10,072 nucleotides of DNA from contig SLGS01000143.1 of the NCBI GenBank assembly GCA_007136565.1, positions 1 through 10,072 of the forward strand, written 5' to 3'. The notes under the pieces are model-generated. The model was not told where the DNA came from. It was given only the letters and a program-made list of their open reading frames with translations, and ran no database searches. Positions 1 through 6,386 of the stretch are shown here, in pieces (the first letter of the stretch is position 1; every line of letters begins with the position of its first letter). The position numbers and the translations under genes were made by a program. This DNA is from Clostridia bacterium (GTDB lineage: Bacteria; Bacillota; Sulfobacillia; SLMV01).

Positions 1-882
1 CGGGGCCGCCTCGGCGAGCCTGAAAAGATCCCTTCTTTCCAACCCGCCGACGATGAGGCCGGCGACGCGCAACTGGGCCGATCGCACGGCGGTGTCCGCC
101 GCGGGTTCCCCGAGGAGGGCGACCACGTCTCCGGGTGACACCGACGCCATATCCTCGGGGGATTCGACCACTCGCAGGGATGCGATGGCTTCGAGTCCCC
201 GGGAATAGACACCCCGGATAACCCCGACTTCGCCTCGGATGACCACTCCTAGATCCCCGATCCTCTCTTCTACGACGCCGGGAACCAGGGCCTTAACGAC
301 GTACTCCTCGATGTGTCGACGTATACCTATGGTTCCCGCGGACCTGTCGAAGTACTTGATAACACCACCGAAGGGTGCGTATGCGTAATTGGCTCCGTCC
401 ATCCCCGGGGCCGCGGCAAGGATCTGCCCCTCTTCGACCTCGTCACCCTCCTCCACCGTTACGTGCATCCAGGCCACCGAGGGCCACACCTTCAGCGCCT
501 CGACTATATTGACGGCCACCTCTTCCCTCTCGCTCCCGGGCTCTTCCCGCAGGTACACGCGACCCCGGGATCGGGAGATATACTCGACCAGTCCGCCGAT
601 GGGTGATTCCACCTCGTAGGGGCGCACGGGCCCCCGGGCGACCACCTGGCCGGGCGCGACCCTGTCTCCCACGTCCACCTCGATCCGCGTTTCCGGGGAC
701 TTGCGAAGATCGGGACCCATGTCGACCACGTACGGGCTGCCAGACAACAGGCGAGCCCGGGCTACCTCGACGTCCGGATCGACGCTGTCCCCCGGGGCGA
801 CGAGCACCTCGCCGGGGAGTCGGAGCTCGCGGGTGACCTGCACTTTTTCAACGGTTAGTGATGGATTAATCGACGCGCTCAT
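1..882 (-). CDS. Tandem barrel-sandwich-like protein paired with GlmL/MutL ATPase (C-terminus cut by window edge)
   Basis: 294 residues are visible from ATG at 882; the reading frame stays open to base 1, so the C-terminus lies outside the window. GGAGG at 892-896 sits 9 bases before the ATG, and the gene overlaps the end of the upstream ATPase gene by 17 bases, so the two are probably translated together. Residues 67-110 and 141-188 look like two copies of one module with the pattern V-x-V-x2-GD-x-V-x2-GQ-x2-A, then a Pro-(x)-GG turn and a Y-x2-RS-x-G segment. Residues 25-42 (LVAPGDSVDP region) may be a third half-copy. This GD-x-V-x2-GQ arrangement is that of biotinyl/lipoyl barrel-sandwich hybrids, but the Met-Lys attachment site is absent, so no cofactor is expected on it. 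After residue 197 comes a small beta-rich stretch (ALVPGVVEE, GVVIRGEVGVIRGVY), then an alpha/beta stretch ending AGLIVGGLERRDL. I recall similar proteins beside MutL-family genes in other bacteria, but no established function. No signal peptide or membrane segment is seen. Confidence 0.85.
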   Translation of the reverse strand, partial: MSASINPSLTVEKVQVTRELRLPGEVLVAPGDSVDPDVEVARARLLSGSPYVVDMGPDLRKSPETRIEVDVGDRVAPGQVVARGPVRPYEVESPIGGLVEYISRSRGRVYLREEPGSEREEVAVNIVEALKVWPSVAWMHVTVEEGDEVEEGQILAAAPGMDGANYAYAPFGGVIKYFDRSAGTIGIRRHIEEYVVKALVPGVVEERIGDLGVVIRGEVGVIRGVYSRGLEAIASLRVVESPEDMASVSPGDVVALLGEPAADTAVRSAQLRVAGLIVGGLERRDLFRLAEAAP

Positions 883-2698
883 GGAACATCGCCTCCCCCT
901 CGCGACTCAAGCCCATCGCGGCGCGCCACTTGCCCAAAGCGGCAAACCTCGCCGCGTCGGACTTGGGCGGGATCAGCGGGCGTCCCCTGACGTCTATGAT
1001 CAAGCCGATCTCGCCGCCCTTGACGTCCGCCGAGACCCGGGTCCCCGGTCCGTCGCCCAGGTCGTAGTTTCGCCTCGGAATTATCTCTATCCTGACGGCC
1101 TCGCTCGTGCCCAGGGGGACCACGTCCAATTCACCCACGCGCAGGATCCTAAACTGGCGCCGGCCGCTTTCATCCGTGAGGTACATTTCCGCCACCGGGC
1201 TACCGTGCCGTCCCCAGGCCTCTCCGGTGGGGGCCACGACGGTACCCAGGGGTAATAACCATCTGTGGAAGAAGACCTCCTGCACCTCCGGTGCGTGATC
1301 CATCAGGGCGCCTACCTGGGGCATCAACCCGTGTTTATCCACGTAGAACCGGCTGATCCCGGCGGGCTGAATCCCGTCCAAGAGGATCATAGCTGCCTCC
1401 GCGGGAGACGGAGTCGCGCTGAGGATGCTCCCGGTACCTATGATCACATCCAGCGCCGAAGAATGAATCAAGGGCAGCCCGGTCTTGGTCTGCTCGAAGG
1501 TGTCATCGAAGGTCCTGTATTGCTTTACGCCCTTTAGCCCTACGACGAGATCGCGATGCTCCCTATAGGCGAGTTTCAAACTTTCTCGAGCCAGGGCGTG
1601 AAACAGGTGGAGTTCCTCGATCTCGGTGGGCACGGTCTGCGGACGCAGGGTCCGATTCATTATCCAATTCTCGAGGTCCCGTTCTTCGACGGGATAGTGA
1701 AGCCACTGGGCGATGGCATCCACCCCCACGCGTTCGAGGATTCCGTCGGCACTTACCCCGACCCCGACCTCCGTACTAACCGAGCGGTTGTATGCTCCGT
1801 CTATGACGCTGAAGACGTCGGCCGTGGACGCTCCCATGTCGACGCCCAAGACGTTGACCCCGAAGGTATCGGCCATGGAGCGCAGGGCCTTTCCGGCCGC
1901 CGCCGGCGTCGGCTCCAGGACACCACCGGTCCAGTAGAGAAGATCGGAAAAACCCGGAGTCCTTTGAGCCACGTGCTCGAGGTAAAGATCGGCGATCAAC
2001 TCCCTCACCGGCTCCAGGACCTCTTTGTCCAGGCTCGGCCTGAGATTCTCGACGATGTGTACGTTACCGATACTCTCGAGCATGGCCAAAACGGGTTCGC
2101 GGGCGAGTACGTTTCCGGCAAAGATTATGGGCATGGCGACGCCCTCGCCCAGCCTGGGCTTCGGGCGGGCCGCGGCGAGGTATTCCGCCAGTGCCACGAC
2201 ATGCTCCACCGTGCCATCATCGGTACCCCCGGCCATCAACACCATGTCCGCATCGGAATCGCGGATGACGGCGAGCCTCTCGGTGAGGGTCCTACCATCG
2301 TCCGCGGCCACGACGGCCGACAGAGTCGCTCCGGCCCCCAGGGCGGCCCTTTCGGCGCTCTCCGCCGTCATCATGCGCACCAATCCCAAACACAGGAGTC
2401 GCATTCCCCCGGCGGCGCTGCTCGTTACCATCAGCGCGTCCGCCCCGCGATCCGCATCTCCATCGAGAATCGGGCGCCCGTCCGAAATCAAAGGCCGTCC
2501 CGTCTTCTGCTCCAATATCCTCAGGGAATCGAGGATGCCAACCATGACTTGACCACCTTCGGTATTCCAGGTGGTCGGGGCCCGGGCCGTCCCCAGCAGG
2601 GTATAGCCGGTATCATCGCTTTTGATTAGGCTGCTCTTGGTGGTGGCACCACCCACGTCGGCGGTCAGTATGGTGAATCCGCTGGAATCGTGTAGCAA
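866..2698 (-). CDS. glmL: GlmL/MutL-family ASKHA ATPase (glutamate mutase MutL-like)
   Basis: Read as 610 residues. Two phosphate-type loops of the actin/Hsp70/sugar-kinase fold are visible: ADVGGATTKSS at residues 13-23 and GVDMGASTADVFSV at 285-298, with MAGGTDDG at 155-162, TGGV at 257-260 and GTGSILS at 421-427. The C-terminal part is beta-rich and ends GGEIGLIIDVRGRPL (about 561-575). This order fits the family named for MutL of the clostridial glutamate mutase operon, thought to repair or guard B12-dependent mutases; it is unrelated to the mismatch-repair MutL. No mutase subunit genes are adjacent, so the client is unknown. Start choice: TTG at 2698 has GGGGAGGAG at 2704-2712, five bases upstream, and puts the first ATP loop near the N-terminus as is usual. 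Longer in-frame forms begin at ATG 2743 or TTG 2770 (634 residues); the extra 24 residues are Arg-rich, unlike the family, and partly encoded by a hairpin. Family is confident, the start and biological role are not. Confidence 0.87.
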   Translation of the reverse strand: MLHDSSGFTILTADVGGATTKSSLIKSDDTGYTLLGTARAPTTWNTEGGQVMVGILDSLRILEQKTGRPLISDGRPILDGDADRGADALMVTSSAAGGMRLLCLGLVRMMTAESAERAALGAGATLSAVVAADDGRTLTERLAVIRDSDADMVLMAGGTDDGTVEHVVALAEYLAAARPKPRLGEGVAMPIIFAGNVLAREPVLAMLESIGNVHIVENLRPSLDKEVLEPVRELIADLYLEHVAQRTPGFSDLLYWTGGVLEPTPAAAGKALRSMADTFGVNVLGVDMGASTADVFSVIDGAYNRSVSTEVGVGVSADGILERVGVDAIAQWLHYPVEERDLENWIMNRTLRPQTVPTEIEELHLFHALARESLKLAYREHRDLVVGLKGVKQYRTFDDTFEQTKTGLPLIHSSALDVIIGTGSILSATPSPAEAAMILLDGIQPAGISRFYVDKHGLMPQVGALMDHAPEVQEVFFHRWLLPLGTVVAPTGEAWGRHGSPVAEMYLTDESGRRQFRILRVGELDVVPLGTSEAVRIEIIPRRNYDLGDGPGTRVSADVKGGEIGLIIDVRGRPLIPPKSDAARFAALGKWRAAMGLSREGEAMFHERVD

Positions 2699-2703
2699 GG
2701 AAA

Positions 2704-2712
2704 CTCCTCCCC
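2704..2712 (-). promoter_or_regulatory. Ribosome binding site deciding the TTG start of the GlmL-like gene
   Basis: On the minus strand the sequence reads GGGGAGGAG, then five bases, then TTG at 2698. It is a near-perfect anti-16S match at usual spacing and is the main reason for preferring the shorter start. A second GGAGG lies six bases before the longer in-frame TTG at 2770, so the sequence alone does not settle the matter. Confidence 0.55.
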
Positions 2713-2757
2713 ACCTCGGAACCACGGGAGTCGCGGTTCGCATCTCGTATTTCTTTC

Positions 2758-2791
2758 GGCTCCCCCGCAAGGATTACCTCCCGGGGGAGCC
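2758..2791 (-). promoter_or_regulatory. Perfect 10-bp hairpin in the leader of the GlmL-like gene, with GGAGG and UUG in its loop
   Basis: Arms 2758-2767 and 2782-2791 are exact reverse complements (GGCTCCCCCG / CGGGGGAGCC). The 14-base loop reads GGAGGUAAUCCUUG in the RNA, so it displays a Shine-Dalgarno sequence and a UUG codon that is in frame with the downstream gene (TTG at 2770). It could control translation, protect the 5' end of a processed message, or help stop transcription from guaB. There is no U-tract directly after it, so a classic terminator is less likely. The structure is directly visible; its function is inference. Confidence 0.5.
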
Positions 2792-2818
2792 TTACGACAT
2801 CGATCGACCCACGGCTTG

Positions 2819-2860
2819 AAGCAACAGGGCACCTGCGAGGTCGAAACTCGAGGTGCCCTG
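2819..2860 (-). terminator. Terminator-like hairpin after guaB
   Basis: Arms 2825-2834 and 2851-2860 are exact complements (CAGGGCACCT / AGGTGCCCTG), continued inward by CGAG/CTCG (2836-2839 with 2847-2850) with a single bulged G at 2835. This gives about 14 paired bases closing a 7-base loop. In the direction of transcription it lies 25 bases after the guaB stop codon and is followed by TTGCTTC, only a weak U-run. It may end or attenuate the guaB transcript, with read-through into the next gene possible. Confidence 0.6.
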
Positions 2861-2885
2861 GAGTGGAAACTAATCCGAAGATGGT

Positions 2886-4355
2886 TCAGTCCTTGCGATA
2901 GGCGGGATTCTGGTAGTTGGGCGGCTCGCGGGTTATCGTAACGTCATGGGGATGGCTCTCCCTGAGTCCCGCTCCGGTTATCTTGAGGAACGTCGTCTCC
3001 GTTCGAAGCTCCTCGAGATCCTTCACCCCGCAGTATCCCATTCCCGAGCGCAGGCCACCTATCAATTGGTATACCATGTCGGACATCGGTCCCCGGTAGG
3101 GCACCCTACCCTCGACTCCCTCGGGAACCGCCTTCTGGTCCTCGGTCTGGAAGTATCGGTCCCGGCTACCACGACTCATGGCGCCCTCGGACCCCATGCC
3201 TCGATACACCTTGTAACTTCTCCCCTGGAAGATCTCCGTATCCCCGGGGCTCTCCTCGGTTCCAGCGAAGAGCCCGCCGATCATGACGGCCGAAGCTCCC
3301 GCGGCCAGGGCCTTTGCGATATCCCCGGAGTACTTGATGCCGCCGTCGGAGATGATCGGCACGTCGCCCGCGACCTCGGCGGCCAGGGCGATGGCGGACA
3401 GCTGGGGAACGCCCACGCCCGCTATGACCCGGGTGGTGCAAATCGAACCCGGTCCCACGCCCACTTTGACGGCGTCGGCACCGGCCTCGATCAGTGCCTG
3501 GGCACCCTCGGCCGTGGCCACATTACCGGATACAACCGCGACATCGGGGTGTTTTTCCTTGATATAGCGCGTCGCCCTGATCACGTTGGCGGAATGGCCG
3601 TGGGCCGCGTCGACGAAGAGGGCGTCGACTCCGGCGCGCACCAGGGCGTGCGCCCTCTCCTCGAGGTCATCCCCGACCCCGACGGCAGCGGCCGCCAACA
3701 GTCTACCGCGGGAATCCTTGGCGGAACTCGGGTATTTCTTGGCTTTCTCAATGTCCTTGATGGTGATCAATCCGCGGAGGTGGAATGCGTCGTCCACGAG
3801 GGGTAACTTTTCGATCTTATGTTTCCACATGATTTCGCGGGCCTGGTCCAGCGAGGTCCCCTGGGGTGCCGTTATCAGACCCTCGCCGGTCATGACTTCG
3901 TGGATCGGACGCGTATAGTCGCTTTCGAAGCGCACGTCCCGGTTGGTAATTATTCCGACCAACATTTCTCCTTCAACTATGGGTACTCCGCTGATATGGT
4001 ATCTATCCATTAGGTCCACGGCATCCCGCACGGGACGAGACGGGGAGAGAAAGAACGGATCGATGATTACACCGTGTTCGGAACGCTTGACCTTATCGAC
4101 TTCACTGGCCTGCTCCTGGGGGGTCATGCTCTTGTGGATGACTCCTACGCCACCTTCCCTCGCCAAAGCAATGGCTGCGCGGGCTTCGGTGACGGTGTCC
4201 ATGGCCGAGCTCAGTATCGGGATGTTCAGGCCGATATCCCGGGTCAACCTGGTGGATACATCGGTGTCGCGGGGTAATACATCGGAGTATTGCGGAACCA
4301 AGAGAACGTCATCGAACGTGAGACCCTCATTCATGCCATCCACGCCTAGCGGCAT
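2886..4355 (-). CDS. guaB: Inosine-5'-monophosphate dehydrogenase
   Basis: 489 residues, the normal size for bacterial IMPDH. The cytosolic enzyme oxidises IMP to XMP with NAD+, the committing step to guanine nucleotides. Features: the N-terminal EGLTFDDVLLVPQ signature (9-21), two CBS domains at about 97-208 inserted in the TIM barrel (ISGVPIVEGEMLVGIITNRD in the first, IEKLPLVDD in the second), the active-site loop GPGSICTTRVIAG with the catalytic Cys306, the phosphate-binding ISDGGIKYSGD (335-345), and the mobile flap GMGSEGAMSRGS with Arg400-Tyr401 used for hydrolysis of the E-XMP intermediate. No key residue is missing. ATG at 4355 is preferred because GGGGGAAGGG lies just upstream; a TTG at 4379 would add eight residues unlike the family. 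It stands 80 bases after murC, with a candidate promoter in that gap, and is followed by a terminator-like hairpin, so it may be a separate transcription unit. The two CBS domains suggest purine-nucleotide allostery, as known for the family. Confidence 0.98.
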   Translation of the reverse strand: MPLGVDGMNEGLTFDDVLLVPQYSDVLPRDTDVSTRLTRDIGLNIPILSSAMDTVTEARAAIALAREGGVGVIHKSMTPQEQASEVDKVKRSEHGVIIDPFFLSPSRPVRDAVDLMDRYHISGVPIVEGEMLVGIITNRDVRFESDYTRPIHEVMTGEGLITAPQGTSLDQAREIMWKHKIEKLPLVDDAFHLRGLITIKDIEKAKKYPSSAKDSRGRLLAAAAVGVGDDLEERAHALVRAGVDALFVDAAHGHSANVIRATRYIKEKHPDVAVVSGNVATAEGAQALIEAGADAVKVGVGPGSICTTRVIAGVGVPQLSAIALAAEVAGDVPIISDGGIKYSGDIAKALAAGASAVMIGGLFAGTEESPGDTEIFQGRSYKVYRGMGSEGAMSRGSRDRYFQTEDQKAVPEGVEGRVPYRGPMSDMVYQLIGGLRSGMGYCGVKDLEELRTETTFLKITGAGLRESHPHDVTITREPPNYQNPAYRKD

Positions 4356-4393
4356 CACCCTTCCCCCTCTGCTCTCCAAGTTAGTTAAACCTC

Positions 4394-4423
4394 AATCTAG
4401 CACATGGTCCGGAGGACCAGCAA
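4394..4423 (-). promoter_or_regulatory. Candidate sigma-70-type promoter for guaB
   Basis: In the murC-guaB gap the minus strand carries TTGCTG (4423-4418), an 18-base spacer, and TAGATT (4399-4394) preceded by TGC, which makes an extended -10. The -35 and -10 each match four of six consensus bases. The local AT-richness of 4381-4405 stands out in an otherwise GC-rich window. A small inverted repeat GGTCC-GGA-GGACC (4406-4418) occupies the spacer and could be an operator or chance. Confidence 0.4.
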
Positions 4424-4435
4424 CCCCGGGGCGGG

Positions 4436-5863
4436 CTACCCTTTCACGAGGTCGCGGGCCAGCTTCCATATGTCGCCGGCCCCCATGGTTATAACCACGT
4501 CTCCCGGCGAAACCGACGCGGCGATGAACTCCTTCATATCCGAGGGATCCGCCATCACCGAAACCTCGATGCCCGAGTGACGACGAACCCTCTCCGCCAA
4601 AGCATCGGAGGATACTCCCGGGATCTCTCCCTGGCCGGGCGGGGCGTATATGGGTGTTAGAATCAATTCATCGGCACCGTCGAAGGCCCGGCCGAATTCC
4701 TCCATGAGGTCGCGGGTGCGAGTGTATCTTTGCGGCTGGAAGACGGCCAGGACCCGGCCGTTCCCGGCCATCCCGCGGGCGGCTAACAGAGTCGCCCTGA
4801 CTTCGGTGGGATGATGTGCGTAATCGTCCACGATGCGGACACCGTCCACTGCCCCGACGATTTCGAAACGTCGCCTGACCCCGGAGTACTCCGAAAGACC
4901 CCGCGCAATACCTTCGAACCCGGCGCCGGTTTCCAAGGCCGCCGCCGCCACCATCAGCGCGTTTTGAACCACGTGTCGCCCCGGTACGGATATACGTAGG
5001 CGCCCCATCCGCTCCGCACCGCGGTACAGGCAAAACCCCGAACCATCCGGGCGTAGATCCACCGACCGAGCGGAGTAATCCGGGACGACGCCGAGACGCG
5101 GCTCTGCCCGATCTTCTACCCCACACCAGATGATCCGCGGGGATGCGCGCCAGGCCAGCGAGCGAGAGTCGTCGTCGGAGGCGTTCATGATCAAAAACCC
5201 CCGGGGATCGATCCCGGAAATGAAATCACCGAAGGCTTCCTTCTGCCTGTCGAAACTACCTTCGTAATGCTCGAGGTGCTCGGGCTCAACGTTGGTCCAT
5301 ATGCCCGACCACGGACGATATTCCAGGAAAGTTCCATCGCTCTCGCAGGCTTCGGCCACGAGGAACTCCGACGCACCCACCCGGGCGGTCAATCCGGCGG
5401 CACCCATTTCACCCCCGACGACCACGGTGGGATCCTTGCCGGCCGCTTCCATGGCGGCCCCGAGCATGGCGGTGCAACTCGTTTTCCCGTGCGTACCGGT
5501 TATCGCTATTCCCCGGGCATAAACCTCGAAAAGGCGAGCGAGTACCCGTGAGCGATGGAGCACTGCCATCCCGCTTTCGCGGGCCGCCGATAATTCGTCC
5601 AGGTCTTCGGGAACGTCGGTACTGTAAACTATGGTCCCCGCAAAACGAACGTGCGAAGGATCGTGTCCGATGGTGACGGGGATACCGCGATCCCTGAGCA
5701 TCTGTACCCGGGAGGATTCGCTGACGTCGCATCCCTCCACGGGGATCCCGTGGGCATGCAACACCAGGGCAAGCCCGCTCATCCCATAACCGCCGATGCC
5801 GACGAAGTGCACGGGGCTTTGGAATCCTTCGGCCAGGGAGTGGCTCCGATCCTCATCAACCAT
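4436..5863 (-). CDS. murC: UDP-N-acetylmuramate--L-alanine ligase
   Basis: About 475 residues from ATG at 5863. It adds L-alanine to UDP-MurNAc using ATP, the first amino acid of the peptidoglycan stem peptide, in the cytosol. Three Mur ligase domains are visible: the N-terminal UDP-binding Rossmann part with HFVGIGGYGMSGLA (about 19-32), the central ATPase with the P-loop ITGTHGKTS (121-129), EACESDGTFL (171-180) and NVEPEHLEHY (191-200), and the C-terminal domain with DDYAHHPTEV (346-355), FQPQRYTRTR (375-384) and GAGDIWKLA (461-469). VGIGG plus DDYAHHP distinguishes MurC from MurD, E and F. Start is uncertain: ATG 5863 shares ATGGTTGA with the upstream stop; GTG 5872 and ATG 5875 are also in frame, and GTG 5872 is best spaced from GGGAG. 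Other mur/fts genes are absent here; MurC instead closes the t6A-cluster transcript. Confidence 0.97.
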   Translation of the reverse strand: MVDEDRSHSLAEGFQSPVHFVGIGGYGMSGLALVLHAHGIPVEGCDVSESSRVQMLRDRGIPVTIGHDPSHVRFAGTIVYSTDVPEDLDELSAARESGMAVLHRSRVLARLFEVYARGIAITGTHGKTSCTAMLGAAMEAAGKDPTVVVGGEMGAAGLTARVGASEFLVAEACESDGTFLEYRPWSGIWTNVEPEHLEHYEGSFDRQKEAFGDFISGIDPRGFLIMNASDDDSRSLAWRASPRIIWCGVEDRAEPRLGVVPDYSARSVDLRPDGSGFCLYRGAERMGRLRISVPGRHVVQNALMVAAAALETGAGFEGIARGLSEYSGVRRRFEIVGAVDGVRIVDDYAHHPTEVRATLLAARGMAGNGRVLAVFQPQRYTRTRDLMEEFGRAFDGADELILTPIYAPPGQGEIPGVSSDALAERVRRHSGIEVSVMADPSDMKEFIAASVSPGDVVITMGAGDIWKLARDLVKG

Positions 5864-6386
5864 CCGAATCACCATCCTCTCCCGCCGCATCCTTCTTCTC
5901 GACCAACCTGGCCGGCACGCCCACGACCAGAGCACCCGGGGGCACGTCGGCGGTCACCACTGCACCGGCTCCCACCACCGCCCCTTCACCGATTTCGACG
6001 CCCGCCAGGATCGTGGCGTTGGCTCCTATCATCGCCCGCGGTCCTATGACCGTGGGCCCGATGCGGTACTCATCCACCAGGAATTCGTGGGCCAAGACGG
6101 TGGCGTTGTACCCCAACATACAATTCTCCCCCAGGGTTATTAACTCCGGCCAGAACACATCCATCATCGCGCAAAGACCCACGGCGACGTCGGGCCCCAC
6201 CGTCATCCCTCGCCACCGGTACAGTGCATTCTTCCAGGAGAAAAAGGGTAGAAATCTGGCCAGGTATATCGCGAGAAAATTGACCATCACGCGGCCCATG
6301 GGTACTGCTTGGAAACAGGAGTGGAGGGAGTTGCGCCCGTCATCGACGGGGTAAGTTCGCAGGCGCCTTCGAGGATGGCCCGTCAC
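5856..6386 (-). CDS. Left-handed beta-helix (hexapeptide-repeat) acyltransferase of unknown substrate
   Basis: 176 residues. From about residue 62 the sequence follows the hexapeptide rhythm of LbH acyltransferases: ITLGENCMLGYNA, IGPTVIGPRAMIGANATILAG, VEIGEGAVVGAGAVV, then the usual closing VPPGALVVGVPARLVEK (148-164). His100 in LAHEF is at the place of the catalytic His in acetyl-CoA enzymes of the maltose/galactoside/serine acetyltransferase group. Residues 34-50 (MVNFLAIYLARFLPFF) form a hydrophobic, possibly membrane-touching helix. The C-terminal tail is acidic (EDGDSDG). GTG at 6386 overlaps the tsaD stop as GTGA, suggesting translational coupling; its ribosome binding site is poor, and ATG 6299 or 6287 would still keep the helix or part of it. 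Between tsaD and murC it could acetylate a sugar, an envelope lipid precursor or a small molecule; the sequence does not say which. Confidence 0.88.
   Translation of the reverse strand: MTGHPRRRLRTYPVDDGRNSLHSCFQAVPMGRVMVNFLAIYLARFLPFFSWKNALYRWRGMTVGPDVAVGLCAMMDVFWPELITLGENCMLGYNATVLAHEFLVDEYRIGPTVIGPRAMIGANATILAGVEIGEGAVVGAGAVVTADVPPGALVVGVPARLVEKKDAAGEDGDSDG

Noticed and set aside
1556..2629. A 357-codon open frame on the plus strand opposite the ATPase gene.
   Set aside because: It lies wholly antisense to a gene with clear ASKHA motifs, its translation is rich in Gly, His and Arg with no recognisable domain, and long antisense frames are expected at this GC content.
2699..2885. A cobalamin or purine riboswitch before the ATPase gene.
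   Set aside because: The spacer is short, consists of two simple hairpins, and I could find no B12-box-like sequence or three-way junction pattern.
2946..3806. A 286-codon plus-strand frame opposite guaB.
   Set aside because: It is the shadow of the strongly conserved IMPDH coding sequence and shows no family signature.
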